A stretch of 64,000 nucleotides of DNA from Niveibacterium sp. 24ML (GCF_026586805.1 NZ_JAPFHA010000020.1:38056-102055); one strand, 5' to 3'; shown: positions 1 to 10,555, counted from the first letter of the stretch. The notes: generated by a model not told the origin, from the letters alone. Numbers and translations are program-made.

Positions 1-29
1 GCGAATGACCTTTCCGCACGCGAACGCGC

Positions 30-668
30 ATGACCCCCAGCGACCCCACCCTCGAAGACCTTGAAGTGTCCGACACCTTGATGGTGAAGGCCGACGCCCT
101 GATTCACAGGCACCGCTCCAGTACCGCGCCGCAGGCAGACGATCTGCCCGTTCTCACCGACATCCTCGGCGAGGATCTGCCGGTGCTCGAAGACGTGGCA
201 GAAGTCCTGACGCTTGACGACGACTTGCCGGCACTCACACCCGATGCGCCGCTCCAGCCAACCCGGCCCGCCGAAACCGCGCCGATCAGTCCGCCGCCCC
301 CGCAAGCCGCGCCCAGCGCGCCAGTGGTAACCCTGGTCGAGCCCGACCCGGCCATCATCGCTGCAGCGGCTGAGCATGCGGCCAGCGCGGCAGCGCAAGC
401 CGCCCGAGATGAAGCGATGGTGCAAGCGCAGGCGGCCCGCATGCGAATGGCCGAGCAGCTGATCGAGTTCGACGCGCACATCTCACAAACACTCGAAGCC
501 TGGATCAGCAACGAGCTGCCGCAAATCGTGGCGGCCGAAGTCGACGGCATGGTCGAGCGCCTGCGCATGAAGACACTGGCACACATGCGCGCCACGCTGG
601 TGCCCGACCTCTCGCACAAGCTCTCGGAACTGCTCGACGCAACGCTCAACGAGCCAAAGAACGATTAG
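30..668 (+). CDS. Hypothetical Ala/Pro-rich acidic protein upstream of valS
   Basis: This 212-residue protein has no motif I can name with certainty. Residues 1-115 are acidic and Pro/Ala-rich and look disordered. Residues about 118-210 form a predicted long Ala/Glu/Arg-rich helix that could be a coiled coil. There is no signal peptide or membrane segment. It ends 94 bases before valS on the same strand. Proteins of this type (acidic linker plus helical tail, beside valS) are annotated as DUF2486-like in some Betaproteobacteria, but I only infer that similarity. The first 29 bases of the window contain nothing else callable. Confidence 0.6.
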   Translation: MTPSDPTLEDLEVSDTLMVKADALIHRHRSSTAPQADDLPVLTDILGEDLPVLEDVAEVLTLDDDLPALTPDAPLQPTRPAETAPISPPPPQAAPSAPVVTLVEPDPAIIAAAAEHAASAAAQAARDEAMVQAQAARMRMAEQLIEFDAHISQTLEAWISNELPQIVAAEVDGMVERLRMKTLAHMRATLVPDLSHKLSELLDATLNEPKND

Positions 669-762
669 CCCCCCGTGGCAAAGCGATGCCCCGCGTGCTT
701 GCGGCGGCAGCCCCTTAGCCATCCGAATCAACGCAAGATTCTGTTTCTAAAGACTGACACGC

Positions 763-3621
763 ATGGAACTCGCAAAGAGCTTCGAACCGGCAGAGATTGA
801 GCGCCGCTGGTATTCAAACTGGGAAGAATCCGGCTACTTCAAGGCCGGACTGGACAAATCAAAGTCCGACGCCTTCTGCATCCTGCTGCCGCCGCCGAAC
901 GTCACCGGCACGCTGCACATGGGCCACGGCTTCAACCAGACGGTGATGGATGCGCTCACCCGCTACCACCGCATGCTCGGCCACAACACGCTGTGGCAGC
1001 CGGGCACCGACCACGCCGGCATCGCCACGCAGATCGTTGTTGAGCGCCAACTCGATGCGCAAGGCGTGTCGCGCCACGATCTGGGCCGCGAGAAGTTCCT
1101 CGAGAAGGTGTGGGAGTGGAAAGAGTACTCCGGCAACACCATCACCCAGCAGATGCGCCGTCTCGGCACCTCGCCCGACTGGAGCCGCGAGCGCTTCACG
1201 ATGGACGCCGGGCTCTCCAAGATCGTCACCGAGACCTTCGTGCGCCTCTACCGCGAAGGCCTGATCTACCGCGGCAAGCGCCTGGTGAACTGGGACCCGA
1301 AGCTGCACACCGCGGTGTCGGACCTGGAAGTAGTGTCCGAAGAGGAAGACGGCTTCCTGTGGCACCTGCAGTACCCGCTCACCGACGGCAGCGGCTCGCT
1401 GACCGTGGCCACCACGCGTCCGGAAACCATGCTCGGCGACACCGCCGTGATGGTGCACCCGGAAGATGAGCGCTACGCCCACCTGATCGGCAAGACAGTC
1501 ACCCTGCCGCTGGTTGGCCGCGAAGTGCCGATCATCGCCGACGAGTACGTGGACCGCGAATTCGGCACCGGCGTCGTCAAGGTCACGCCGGCGCACGACC
1601 TCAACGACTACGGCGTCGGCCAGCGTCACAACCTGCCGATGATCATCGTGCTGACGCTCGAAGGCAGCGTGCCGGCCGAAGGCACCGTCGTCACCGGCGG
1701 GCAAATCAGCGGCACCACGCCGCTGCCCGCGCATCTGGCCGGGCTGGATCGTTTCGAAGCGCGCAAGCAAGTCGTTGCCGGTTTCGAGGCCCTCGGCCTG
1801 CTCGGCGAAGTCAAACCGCACAAGCTGATGGTGCCGCGCGGCGACCGCACCGGCGTCGTCATCGAGCCGATGCTCACCGACCAGTGGTTCGTCGCGATGA
1901 GCAAAGCCGGCCCGGACGGCACGAGCATCGCTGGTAAGGCCCTTGAATGCGTGGCCTCGGGCGAAATCAAGTTCGCGCCTGAGAACTGGGTGAACACCTA
2001 CAACCAGTGGCTCAACAACATCCAGGACTGGTGCATCTCCCGCCAGCTGTGGTGGGGTCACCAGATCCCCGCCTGGTATGCCGACGATGGCCGCGTGTTC
2101 GTCGCCCACGACGAAACCGAGGCGAAGGCCGTTGCCGCAGCCGAGGGCTACACCGGCGCCCTGAAGCGCGACGACGACGTGCTCGACACCTGGTACTCGT
2201 CCGCCCTGTGGCCATTCAGCACCCTGGACTGGACGCCCGAGTGGCCGGCCAAGTCCAACGATGCGCTCGACCTCTACCTGCCCTCGTCGGTGCTGGTCAC
2301 CGGCTTCGACATCATCTTCTTCTGGGTCGCGCGCATGGTCATGATGACCAAGCACATCACCGGCAAGATCCCGTTCAAGACGGTGTACGTGCACGGCCTG
2401 GTGCGCGACGCCGAAGGCCAGAAGATGAGCAAGTCCAAGGGCAACGTGCTCGACCCGATCGACCTGATCGACGGCATCAAACTCGACGACCTCGTCGCCA
2501 AACGCACCACCGGGCTGATGAACCCGAAGCAGGCGGCGCAGATCGAGAAGAAAACGCGCAAGGAATACCCGGAGGGCATCCCCGCCTTCGGTACCGACGC
2601 GCTGCGCTTCACCTTCGCCAGCCTCGCCACGCTGGGCCGCGACATCAAGTTCGACATGCAGCGCTGCGAGGGCTACCGCAACTTCTGCAACAAGCTGTGG
2701 AACGCCACGCGCTTCGTGTTGATGAACACCGAGGGCAAGGACTGTGGCCTGAACGAACACGCGCCTGGCGAGTGCGACGGCAGCTACCTCGCCTTCTCCG
2801 ACGCCGACCGCTGGATCGTCTCGCGCCTGCAGCGCGCCGAGGCCGCAGTGGCGCAACACTTCGCGGACTTCCGCCTCGACCTGCTCTCGAGCGAGCTCTA
2901 CACCCTGGTGTGGGACGAGTACTGCGACTGGTACCTCGAACTCGCCAAGGTCCAGATCAACACCGGCAACGAGGCGCAGCAGCGCGCCACGCGCCGCACC
3001 CTGCTGCGCGTGCTGGAGACCATCCTGCGCCTGGCGCACCCGGTCATCCCCTTCATCACCGAAGAGCTGTGGCAGACCGTAGCCCCGCTCGCCGGCAAGA
3101 AAGACGCCGACAGCCTGTGCCTGGTCGCGTATCCGCGCGCCAACCTTGAGCGCATCGATGCGAAGGCCGAGGCCCGCATCGAGCAGCTCAAGGCGCTGAT
3201 CAGCGCGGTTCGCAGCCTGCGTGGCGAGATGAGCCTGTCGCCCGCGCAGAAGGTGCCGCTGATCGTCGCCGGCCCGGTAGAGGATGTGGAGGCCTTCGCG
3301 CCCTACCTCACCGCGCTTGGCAAGCTGGAGAGCGTCAGCGCCGCCGGCGACGCGCTACCGCCCTCGCCCGCCCCGGTGCAGATCGTTGGCGATTTCCGCC
3401 TGATGCTGAAGATCGAAATCGACATCGCGGCCGAACGCGAGCGCATCACCAAGGAAATCACGCGCATCGAAACTGAAGTGGTGAAGGCCAACGCCAAGCT
3501 CTCCAACGAGAGCTTCGTTGCGCGCGCGCCGGCAGCCGTGGTCGAGCAGGAAAAGAAGCGCTTGGCCGACTTCGGCGCAACGCTCGAAAAGCTCCGCGAG
3601 CAATTCGGCCGACTGGGCTAA
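763..3621 (+). CDS. valS: Valine--tRNA ligase
   Basis: Class I aminoacyl-tRNA synthetase that charges tRNA-Val in the cytoplasm, with an editing activity against Thr-tRNA. The 952-residue length is normal for bacterial ValRS. The HIGH signature appears as HMGH at residues 52-55 after PNVTGT, and the KMSKS loop is at residues 554-558. The connective editing domain lies between them, the anticodon-binding domain follows, and the last ~65 residues form the Glu/Arg/Lys-rich C-terminal coiled coil. Start ATG and stop TAA are clear. A strong hairpin terminator follows 21 bases downstream. Confidence 0.98.
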   Translation: MELAKSFEPAEIERRWYSNWEESGYFKAGLDKSKSDAFCILLPPPNVTGTLHMGHGFNQTVMDALTRYHRMLGHNTLWQPGTDHAGIATQIVVERQLDAQGVSRHDLGREKFLEKVWEWKEYSGNTITQQMRRLGTSPDWSRERFTMDAGLSKIVTETFVRLYREGLIYRGKRLVNWDPKLHTAVSDLEVVSEEEDGFLWHLQYPLTDGSGSLTVATTRPETMLGDTAVMVHPEDERYAHLIGKTVTLPLVGREVPIIADEYVDREFGTGVVKVTPAHDLNDYGVGQRHNLPMIIVLTLEGSVPAEGTVVTGGQISGTTPLPAHLAGLDRFEARKQVVAGFEALGLLGEVKPHKLMVPRGDRTGVVIEPMLTDQWFVAMSKAGPDGTSIAGKALECVASGEIKFAPENWVNTYNQWLNNIQDWCISRQLWWGHQIPAWYADDGRVFVAHDETEAKAVAAAEGYTGALKRDDDVLDTWYSSALWPFSTLDWTPEWPAKSNDALDLYLPSSVLVTGFDIIFFWVARMVMMTKHITGKIPFKTVYVHGLVRDAEGQKMSKSKGNVLDPIDLIDGIKLDDLVAKRTTGLMNPKQAAQIEKKTRKEYPEGIPAFGTDALRFTFASLATLGRDIKFDMQRCEGYRNFCNKLWNATRFVLMNTEGKDCGLNEHAPGECDGSYLAFSDADRWIVSRLQRAEAAVAQHFADFRLDLLSSELYTLVWDEYCDWYLELAKVQINTGNEAQQRATRRTLLRVLETILRLAHPVIPFITEELWQTVAPLAGKKDADSLCLVAYPRANLERIDAKAEARIEQLKALISAVRSLRGEMSLSPAQKVPLIVAGPVEDVEAFAPYLTALGKLESVSAAGDALPPSPAPVQIVGDFRLMLKIEIDIAAERERITKEITRIETEVVKANAKLSNESFVARAPAAVVEQEKKRLADFGATLEKLREQFGRLG

Positions 3622-3642
3622 GCCTCATCTGCCGCAATCAAA

Positions 3643-3664
3643 CGGCGCCGCAAGGCGCCGTTTT
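3643..3664 (+). terminator. Rho-independent terminator of valS
   Basis: A perfect 7-bp GC-rich stem (CGGCGCC/GGCGCCG) with a GCAA tetraloop is followed directly by TTTT. It sits just after the valS stop codon. Confidence 0.85.
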
Positions 3665-3681
3665 CGTTTGTCCGTAGCCCC

Positions 3682-3708
3682 AAAAAAACAGGCGCCCGAA
3701 GGCGCCTG
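3682..3708 (-). terminator. Rho-independent terminator of the porin gene
   Basis: Read on the minus strand, the stem CAGGCGCC/GGCGCCTG around a 4-base loop is followed by a seven-T run. It lies ~30 bases beyond the porin stop codon and faces the valS terminator. Confidence 0.85.
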
Positions 3709-3740
3709 AATGAAGAGGGACTTGCAAGCAATCCGGCAAA

Positions 3741-4811
3741 TCAGAACTTGTGGCGGATGCCCAGGTTGATACCGCTGCGGTAGTCGGCGAAGGTGTTCGA
3801 ACCATCCGAAACACCGTAGCGAACCTTCATGTTGTCGTCGGCATCGATGCGCGCGTAAGCGGCATACACATCGGTGCGCTTGGAGAAGGCATAGGTGCCG
3901 CCGATACCGTACTGAACCGCCTTTTCGTCCAGATCGTTCTTGTCCTTCGAGTAAGCGTAGGACGCGAGGATCGAGAAGTTGCCCAGCGGCACGGTCGCGC
4001 CAACCAGGTAACGGTTGTACTTCTTCGGCTCCTTCGCGGTGCCGACCGTCACGCTTTCAAACTTGGGCTGAGCGTAGGCGCCCGAGATCTTGGCCATGCC
4101 GAAATCAACGATGCCACCGAGTTCAACGACCGTATCGTTGGTGTACTTGGCCTTGTCGTAGCTGCTGCTGTAGTTGGCCATGACCTTGAACATCTTGCCG
4201 AACTTCAGCTTCGGGGTGATCGCGTAGTAGCGCTTGTCGGTGAGGTTTTCAACCGTTTCGTCGCCATCACGGTTCAGTGCGTACAGCGCGTCAAGCGAGA
4301 AGATGTCGCCGAAGTAAGGCGTCGTTGCGTAGAACGCGTTGTCGATACGGCTGGTGATGTGGGTGAAGATGTTGCTCGCCTTGGCGACCTGGCCGTGCGA
4401 GAACGGGTCGATATCACCGTAGATCAGGTATTGCGGCGAGTACTGACGGCCGAAGCGGCCTTCGACAAAGCCCGTCTCCAGACCAACCCAGGTCTGACGA
4501 CCCCATACACGGTTGACCGTGGCGCTCGACTGGGCCGGGGTGCCGGTATCAGCGTTGATGCCCGCTTCCACCACGAACTTGCCCTTGAGACCAGACGTCA
4601 GTTCTTCGGTGCCACGGAAGCCCAGGCGGGTGCCGCTGGCAATACCGCTGTCGATCCCGTTACGGCCACCCTTGGTGGAATCGTAGTTGTCAGTGCGATA
4701 GGCGTAGCCCATGTCGATCAGGCCGTAGACGGTCACGCTGGAATCCGCTGCGATTGCGCTACCGGAAGCAAGCGCGGCGATCGCGAGTGCGAGTTTGTGC
4801 TGGTTTTTCAC
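3741..4811 (-). CDS. Gram-negative trimeric porin (general diffusion type)
   Basis: A 356-residue outer-membrane beta-barrel of the betaproteobacterial OmpC/PorB-like family, which lets small solutes through the outer membrane. A classic signal peptide (MKNQHKLALAIAALASGSAIA, cut before ADSSVTVYG) opens it. The strand SSVTVYGLIDMGY at the mature N-terminus and the terminal GINLGIRHKF ending in Phe are family hallmarks, the latter being the BAM recognition strand. The start codon is GTG, supported by AGAGGAC about six bases upstream. It has its own terminator and no operon partners. Solute specificity cannot be read from the sequence. Confidence 0.92.
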   Translation of the reverse strand: MKNQHKLALAIAALASGSAIAADSSVTVYGLIDMGYAYRTDNYDSTKGGRNGIDSGIASGTRLGFRGTEELTSGLKGKFVVEAGINADTGTPAQSSATVNRVWGRQTWVGLETGFVEGRFGRQYSPQYLIYGDIDPFSHGQVAKASNIFTHITSRIDNAFYATTPYFGDIFSLDALYALNRDGDETVENLTDKRYYAITPKLKFGKMFKVMANYSSSYDKAKYTNDTVVELGGIVDFGMAKISGAYAQPKFESVTVGTAKEPKKYNRYLVGATVPLGNFSILASYAYSKDKNDLDEKAVQYGIGGTYAFSKRTDVYAAYARIDADDNMKVRYGVSDGSNTFADYRSGINLGIRHKF

Positions 4812-4902
4812 TGTTAGTCCTCTGTATCAAGATGGCGCGCACACCGCCGGACTAGCCGGTGCGCAACGGGGGCGACAGTAGCAAGCGAGTGTTTCAGTAA
4901 TA

Positions 4903-4926
4903 AGAAAAGGGCGCCCCAAGGCGCCC
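4903..4926 (-). terminator. Rho-independent terminator of the small secreted protein gene
   Basis: On the minus strand the stem GGGCGCC/GGCGCCC with a 4-base loop is followed by TTTTCTTA. It lies 30 bases past the stop of the gene at 4956-5285. Confidence 0.75.
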
Positions 4927-4955
4927 GAATTTCGCGTTTTTTGCCGATTCTGTGG

Positions 4956-5285
4956 TTACCGCGCAAAACGGCCGGTATCCGAGCACGAATACTGAGAGCC
5001 CGTCCAGCGCCAGAACCGGTAAACACGGTGGCCATCGTCCGGATCGCTGTAGAAGAATTCGTTCACCTTGGGCAAGTCCGAGACATAGTCCCAGCGAAAG
5101 TCCTCGCGCCGCTTAAGCGTCTTCTTGCCCGCATCGAATTCGATCACTGCCGGCAATTTCGCACACGGATCCTTGTCCTTCCTGGATTTTTCTGCCGACC
5201 CCGCCCAAGCCGCATTCGCGCCGAGCACGCCAGCAAAAACAACGCAGCAGATCACGCCCAGCCTTCGCATCCATACCTGTTTCAT
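4956..5285 (-). CDS. Small secreted protein of unknown function
   Basis: A 109-residue exported protein that I do not recognise. Residues 1-28 are a signal peptide (two basic residues, hydrophobic core, AWA cleavage motif before GSAEK). The mature part has two cysteines (in DPCAKLP and YSCSDTG) that could form one disulfide, and is rich in Trp, Tyr and Arg. I chose the ATG at 5285 because AAGGAG lies five bases before it; an upstream in-frame extension would add a non-hydrophobic lead. It follows the M16 peptidase gene in the same direction and has its own terminator. Confidence 0.7.
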   Translation of the reverse strand: MKQVWMRRLGVICCVVFAGVLGANAAWAGSAEKSRKDKDPCAKLPAVIEFDAGKKTLKRREDFRWDYVSDLPKVNEFFYSDPDDGHRVYRFWRWTGSQYSCSDTGRFAR

Positions 5286-5332
5286 CTCCGCTCCTTCGAT
5301 GCGCATCGAACAGCCGCGCTCACAGCGCTGTG

Positions 5333-8113
5333 TCATTTTGATTCGGCCGTCTTGAAGTCGCCCGCGAAGACCTGAACCAGCTTTGCCGGATCAAAGTACT
5401 TGCGGATCGCGGCATTGACATCGTCGACCGAGACCGCGTTGAGCGCCGCTTCGCGCGCGCGCTCGAATGCCATGGTACGCCCCAGATCAAGCTGACTGGC
5501 AAGCGCGCTGGCGAGCGCTGCGTCCTGGGTGCGGCCAAGCGTCATTTGCTGGATCAAGCCGGTGCGCGCCTCGTTCAGCTCCTGTTCGCTGACCCCGTCG
5601 CGCACGAAGCGCTGCAGCTCATCGTCGAGCGACGCGCGCAGTCGCGGGAGGTTCTGCGGTGCATAAATGGCGTAGAGCATGAGCGCAGTGTTCTCTTCGC
5701 GTGCATTGCCACGCAACACACTGCCCGCGCCGTAGCTAAGCCCCTCTTTTTGGCGCAGACGGTCAGCGAGGCGGCTCTTGAGCCCAGCGCCATCACCCAG
5801 CACCTGATTCGCCAACACGGCGGCCGGGTAATCGGCCGACTCATCCCGCAGCGGCATCGTGAGCCCTGCGATGAAGAACGCGTTGGCTTTGTCCGGTGTT
5901 TCAAGCGAAATCACCTTGGGCGCCTTGGCGCGGAAGGGCTGCGGCACGCGGGCGTAGGCCTCGGCGCTTCGCCAGCCGGCGGTCAGTCGCTCAAGCTGCG
6001 GCTTCACCGCCACGGCATCGAAATCGCCCACCAAGGCGATCTGCGCGTGCTCGGCCCCGTAGAAGCGGCGATGGAAGCCTGCAAGCGCCCGTGCAGATAC
6101 CGCCTTGATCGCAGCGGCCTCTTCGGCGGCGGTCGCCACATAGCGAACGTCCCCCTTGGGCCATGGATTGTCGTGGCGACCCAGCGCCCGCATGGCCACC
6201 GCCTGCGGCTCACGCCGCGCGGCATCCAGTTCGGCCAGCGCTTCGGTGCGCAACTGTTCCAGTTCGCCGGCAGGGAACGTAGGCCTGCGCAGCACATCCT
6301 GCAGCAGATCGAGGAAGGCGGTGAGCTTGTCGCGTCGGGTATCGAAACTGACCAGCACCAGATTGCCGTCTTGCGCGGTGATCGATAGCTGCGCCTTGAG
6401 TGCGTCGAGCGCATCGGCGATCTGTTGCCGGTTGCGGCCCGCCGCGCCCCGCGTGAGCATGGCAGCCGTGAAGCTCGCGACGGTTTCCTGCCCCACGAGC
6501 GAACGTTCGTTCCCCATCCGCAACACGATCTGGCCGTGCACGGTGTTGCCGCGCGTGCGCTTGGGCAAGAGGGCCAACTGGGCGCCACTGCTCAAGCGGC
6601 TGCGTGTCGTGCGCGCCTCGATATTCTCGGGCGAGGGTTCGAAGACTTCGCCCTCTGCCTGGGCGGTCTTGCCTGCATAGCCGGCCAGCGTGTCGGCCAG
6701 CGGCGGCACCGCAGGTATCTCGACACGGACAGGCTTTTCAACCGGAATGAACTGGCCAACGGTGCGGTTGGCCGCTTTGAAGTAGCGCTCCGCCACACGC
6801 TGCACGTCGGCAAGGCTTGCGCCTTCAATCCGGTCGCGCCCAAGGAAGAAAAGCCGCCAGTCACCCAGCGCAATGGCTTCGGACAAACCGACGCCAAAAT
6901 CCACCGGGTCGTTGAGCATTTTCTCGAAGCCGTTCAGCAGCGCGACGCGGGCGCGCTCGACTTCGGCTGCGCTCAGCGGTTTGCGCGCGATGTTCTCGAT
7001 CACATCCACCAGCACCTTGCGCACTTCCGCGCGCGACTGCTTCTGGTTCAACTGCGCAACGAAGCTCATGTAGCCCGGCTCGGCAAGCTCCAGGTTCCAT
7101 GCGCTCACGCTGGCCGCCTTGCCGCTTTCAACCAGGGCTTTGTGCAAACGCCCGCTCGGGCTATCGCCAAGGACGAAGGCCAGCAAGGAAAGCGCCGCGG
7201 TGTCCGGATGCGCACCGGCCGGGACGTGGTACTGCACCCCCACCAGCTGGATGTCGCCAACGCGCGAGAGGCTCACCTCGCGTTCGCCGTCCTGGGTCGG
7301 CTCGCGCGTCCAGGTCGGCTGCAGCACCCGCGTCGGCCGCGGAATCGGGGCAAAGTAGGCCTGCACCTTCTGCAGGGCCGCCGCTTCGTCAAACTTGCCA
7401 GTGATGATGAGCACCGCGTTATCCGGCTGGTAGTAGCGTGCGTAGAAGGCCTGAAGGTTCTCGATTCGCACGCCCTCGACGTCGCTGCGCGCGCCAATGG
7501 TCGACTTGCCGTAGTTGTGCCACTGGTAGGCGGTGGCAGCCATCTTCTCCCACAGCATCTGGCCAGGGCTGTTCTCGCCCGCCTCCATCTCGTTGCGCAC
7601 AACGGTCATCTCGGCATCGAGATCCTCCCGCGCGATGAAGGCATTGACCATGCGGTCCGCTTCCATCCGCAGGGCCCAGTCCAGGTTGTCGTCAGAGGCC
7701 GCAAAGGTTTCGTAGTAGTTCGTGCGGTCGAACCAGGTGGTGCCGTTCATCTGCATGCCACGGCGCTTGAACTCGGAGTCGATCGTGTTGCCCGGAAAGG
7801 ACTTCGAGCCCTTGAACATCAGGTGCTCAAGCAGGTGCGCCATGCCGGTTTCGCCGTAACTTTCGTGGCGTGAGCCCACCAGGTAGGTGATATTGACCGT
7901 AGTGCTGGGCTTGGTCGCGTCCGGCGCAAGCAAGACGCGCAGGCCGTTTGCGAGTCGATACTCGGTGATGCCTTCCACCGTGCTCCCCCGTTCAATGCCG
8001 GCAGGCAAGGCAGGCAGCGCGCGCACCGCGGGTTCTGCAGCGAACACGGGGGATGCTGCGATCAGGCAAAAGCCCAGCGCAGTCGCGCGCATCAAGGCCG
8101 AAATGAATGACAT
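5333..8113 (-). CDS. M16 family (pitrilysin/insulinase-like) zinc metallopeptidase, exported
   Basis: A 926-residue periplasmic peptidase with a signal peptide at residues 1-25. It carries two M16 repeats. The inverted zinc motif HLLEH is at residues 93-97 in the N-terminal half, with a downstream glutamate region typical of the family. The second repeat (about residues 490-920) lacks HxxEH and is the inactive clamp half. The ATG at 8113 has AGGAG seven bases upstream; the open frame extends further 5' but without a plausible signal sequence. Likely role is degradation of small peptides in the envelope; the substrate is unknown. Confidence 0.92.
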   Translation of the reverse strand: MSFISALMRATALGFCLIAASPVFAAEPAVRALPALPAGIERGSTVEGITEYRLANGLRVLLAPDATKPSTTVNITYLVGSRHESYGETGMAHLLEHLMFKGSKSFPGNTIDSEFKRRGMQMNGTTWFDRTNYYETFAASDDNLDWALRMEADRMVNAFIAREDLDAEMTVVRNEMEAGENSPGQMLWEKMAATAYQWHNYGKSTIGARSDVEGVRIENLQAFYARYYQPDNAVLIITGKFDEAAALQKVQAYFAPIPRPTRVLQPTWTREPTQDGEREVSLSRVGDIQLVGVQYHVPAGAHPDTAALSLLAFVLGDSPSGRLHKALVESGKAASVSAWNLELAEPGYMSFVAQLNQKQSRAEVRKVLVDVIENIARKPLSAAEVERARVALLNGFEKMLNDPVDFGVGLSEAIALGDWRLFFLGRDRIEGASLADVQRVAERYFKAANRTVGQFIPVEKPVRVEIPAVPPLADTLAGYAGKTAQAEGEVFEPSPENIEARTTRSRLSSGAQLALLPKRTRGNTVHGQIVLRMGNERSLVGQETVASFTAAMLTRGAAGRNRQQIADALDALKAQLSITAQDGNLVLVSFDTRRDKLTAFLDLLQDVLRRPTFPAGELEQLRTEALAELDAARREPQAVAMRALGRHDNPWPKGDVRYVATAAEEAAAIKAVSARALAGFHRRFYGAEHAQIALVGDFDAVAVKPQLERLTAGWRSAEAYARVPQPFRAKAPKVISLETPDKANAFFIAGLTMPLRDESADYPAAVLANQVLGDGAGLKSRLADRLRQKEGLSYGAGSVLRGNAREENTALMLYAIYAPQNLPRLRASLDDELQRFVRDGVSEQELNEARTGLIQQMTLGRTQDAALASALASQLDLGRTMAFERAREAALNAVSVDDVNAAIRKYFDPAKLVQVFAGDFKTAESK

Positions 8114-8226
8114 GGAAACTCCTGGCTCAGGCGGACACAACGGCAGCGCCGTCATGACGGGATCGTGCAACGGTTGGTGGCTTCGCTGGCAGCGCCGCGC
8201 TGGGCGCGCACCCACTCAGGCGCGGG

Positions 8227-8472
8227 CTATTTGCAGCGCAGAATGAACTCGAGTTCCTTGTCGGCGGTTTCGCCGTTGGACACCAGTTCATGGCCAGTCT
8301 GGCGACAAAAGGCCTGGAAATCGCGCACCGACCCCTGATCGGTCGCGATTACCCGCAGCAACTCGCCAGTGTTCATTTCTGCCAGCGCCTTCTTGGCACG
8401 AAGAATCGGCAAGGGGCAGTTCAGCCCGCGTACATCCAGGTCACGATTCACATTCATTCTGTTTTCATCCAT
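8227..8472 (-). CDS. tusA: TusA-family sulfurtransferase
   Basis: An 81-residue cytoplasmic sulfur-carrier protein. The family signature is intact: a reactive Cys at residue 19 within GLNCPLPILRAKKAL, followed by the beta-alpha-beta core and the DFQAFCRQTGHEL region. TusA-like proteins pass persulfide sulfur to tRNA thiolation, molybdenum cofactor or dissimilatory sulfur enzymes. Two ATGs (8472 and 8457) are possible. A moaC gene lies 1.6 kb away on the other strand, so a cofactor link is conceivable but not shown. YedF-type paralogues look similar. Confidence 0.85.
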   Translation of the reverse strand: MDENRMNVNRDLDVRGLNCPLPILRAKKALAEMNTGELLRVIATDQGSVRDFQAFCRQTGHELVSNGETADKELEFILRCK

Positions 8473-8526
8473 TCACTTTACGCAGCCCGCTTGTGCCGCG
8501 CTGACAACACGCCAAGCTGCGACAGC

Positions 8527-9963
8527 CTATCGCCGGCGCTCACGTTCAAGATCACGACGACGCTCCTGAAACTCTGCCAGCCGGGCCTCGGCGGCCGTCC
8601 GTTCATAGTAGTCGCCATCACGCCCGCGCAAGCCGAGCGAGAGTTGCTCGATTGCGGAGTAGATCGCGCCACGCAAATAGTAAGCCTCGGCTTGCGCGCG
8701 GTGCTGCGCGAGCCGCTTGCCTTGGGCCGCGCTGGCCTTGGCAAGGCGGCTGTAGAGGCGATCGTCGGTGTTATCCAGGCGCAGGCGCTCACTGGCCAGC
8801 GCTGCGGCTTCGCCAGGCTTGCGTGCGGCCAGCAACGCATCGACTTCAGCGTAAACGAGCGCGCGGCTCTGCGGAAAGCGCTGGCGCGCCAGTTGCAGCA
8901 CCTTTGCCGCCTGCGCCGGCTGCCCGGCCTGAATCAAGACTTCACCATCGAGCAGATCGACCATGGCGCTGTTCAGGTCGAGCTTATGCAGCGCATCAAC
9001 ATCCATTCGCGCCGCCGCGGTCTTGTTCAGCTTCAGGTTTGCCCGGGCGCGTGCATACCAATGCGCCGCGGCGGCATTCACCCGTTGCGGCGGCTCGCCG
9101 GCAAAGCGCGCGAGGGTCTCTTCAGGCACTTGCTCAAGCGATTCGATCTTGGCCTTCACCATTGAAAAGTCGACCGAGTCGATCACCTGGCGGTAGGGAA
9201 TCTGCTGCACGCGGTTGGCAACGTCGCTGATGCGCTCGGTGGTCAGCGGGTGTGATCGCAGATAGGCGTAGGCGCCACTGTCAAAAACGCGGGTCGCGCG
9301 GTCAAGGCGTTCAAAGAAATCGACCATGCCGCGGGTGTCGAAGCCGGCCGCCTCAAGGGTCTGCAAGCCCACGCGGTCGGCCTCGCGCTCGTAGTCGCGC
9401 GAATACGCCAGCTGCAGCGAACTGGCGGCCGCCTGCCCCGCCATCGCGGCCGCACCGGCAGCGTCCCCGCCCGCCCTGGCCGCCAGCACGGCCATGACCA
9501 GTGTCGCCAGCATCATGTAGCCCATGTTCTGCTGCTGGGCCATCATGCGCGCCATGTGGCGCTGCTGCACATGCGAGATTTCGTGCGCCATCACCGAGGC
9601 AAATTCGGATTCGGACTGGGCGGCAAGGAAGAGGCCCGTGTGGAAGTAGAGCACCCCGCCCAGCGTCGCAGCGGCGTTGATCGATTTGTCCTGGAACACG
9701 AAGTACTGAAACTGCTGGCTGGGGGTCGAGCTGACCGCAACCATTCGCGCGCCAAGGCGTGCAAGGTAGTCCTCGATTTCAGGGTCATCAAGATAGCGCG
9801 CATCGCCAAAGCGGATCTGCCGCACGATCGCTGCGCCGATCTGGCGCTCCATCTGCGGTGATAGCTCCGCCTGAGCCGAATCGCCCAGGTCGGGCAAGCC
9901 GTCCGCAATGGCTCGAACGGAGAACAGGGCGGCGAGCAGGCTCGCCAGCAGGCGCTTTTTCAT
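8527..9963 (-). CDS. BepA/YfgC-like M48 metalloprotease with TPR domain
   Basis: A 478-residue periplasmic protease/chaperone of the outer-membrane quality-control type. A signal peptide covers residues 1-20. The M48 zinc motif HEISH is at residues 127-131, with a conserved downstream glutamate in SRDYEREADRVG. The C-terminal ~180 residues are Ala/Leu/Arg-rich helices that fit tetratricopeptide repeats. This layout matches BepA, which assists or degrades LptD and BAM substrates. I use the ATG at 9963 because it gives the signal peptide, although its ribosome site is weak. It is divergent from moaC across about 110 bases. Confidence 0.9.
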   Translation of the reverse strand: MKKRLLASLLAALFSVRAIADGLPDLGDSAQAELSPQMERQIGAAIVRQIRFGDARYLDDPEIEDYLARLGARMVAVSSTPSQQFQYFVFQDKSINAAATLGGVLYFHTGLFLAAQSESEFASVMAHEISHVQQRHMARMMAQQQNMGYMMLATLVMAVLAARAGGDAAGAAAMAGQAAASSLQLAYSRDYEREADRVGLQTLEAAGFDTRGMVDFFERLDRATRVFDSGAYAYLRSHPLTTERISDVANRVQQIPYRQVIDSVDFSMVKAKIESLEQVPEETLARFAGEPPQRVNAAAAHWYARARANLKLNKTAAARMDVDALHKLDLNSAMVDLLDGEVLIQAGQPAQAAKVLQLARQRFPQSRALVYAEVDALLAARKPGEAAALASERLRLDNTDDRLYSRLAKASAAQGKRLAQHRAQAEAYYLRGAIYSAIEQLSLGLRGRDGDYYERTAAEARLAEFQERRRDLERERRR

Positions 9964-10072
9964 GAGCGTATGATAACGGCCTGCCCGCAAAGCCTTTGCG
10001 GTGACCAACAGAAGATAACAAATCTTCCCCAGCCAGTCGTACCGCAACGCCCCGCCAATCCTGACGATCACG

Positions 10073-10555
10073 ATGCCAGACGCAACACTCACCCACTTCA
10101 ACCCGCGCGGCGAGGCCCACATGGTCGACGTGGGTGCCAAGCATGAAACAACGCGCATTGCGCGCGTCAAGGGGCGCATCTCGATGCTGCCGGACACGCT
10201 TGCACTGATCCTGCGCGGTGACGCAAAAAAGGGCGATGTGCTGGGCATTGCGCGGATCGCGGGGATTCAGGCATCCAAGCGCACCGCCGACCTGATTCCG
10301 CTCTGTCACCCGATTCCGCTGACCCATGTTTCCGTCGACTTCACTGTCGACGAGGCAAACCCCAGCATCGAGGTGCTGGTAACCGCAGAAACCGTGGGCC
10401 GCACCGGGGTTGAAATGGAAGCGCTGACCGCCGCATCGGTGGCGCTGCTGACCATTTACGACATGTGCAAGGCGGTCGATCGTGGCATGCAGATCGGCGA
10501 GATCCGCCTGATCGAAAAACTCGGCGGAAAGTCCGGGCACTGGCAGGCCGAGTGA
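10073..10555 (+). CDS. moaC: Cyclic pyranopterin monophosphate synthase
   Basis: A 160-residue enzyme of molybdenum cofactor synthesis that converts the MoaA product into cyclic pyranopterin monophosphate. Family motifs are visible: [14 protein letters not shown] near the N-terminus, the catalytic-region string [19 protein letters not shown] (residues 66-84) and the [18 protein letters not shown] block. Length is standard. It stands apart from other moa genes here and precedes the CYTH-CHAD gene by 55 bases. Confidence 0.97.
   Translation: MPDATLTHFNPRGEAHMVDVGAKHETTRIARVKGRISMLPDTLALILRGDAKKGDVLGIARIAGIQASKRTADLIPLCHPIPLTHVSVDFTVDEANPSIEVLVTAETVGRTGVEMEALTAASVALLTIYDMCKAVDRGMQIGEIRLIEKLGGKSGHWQAE

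Noticed and set aside
859..3039. Long minus-strand open frame (726 codons) inside valS
   Set aside because: Antisense shadow of a certain valS gene with no ribosome site or recognisable domain.
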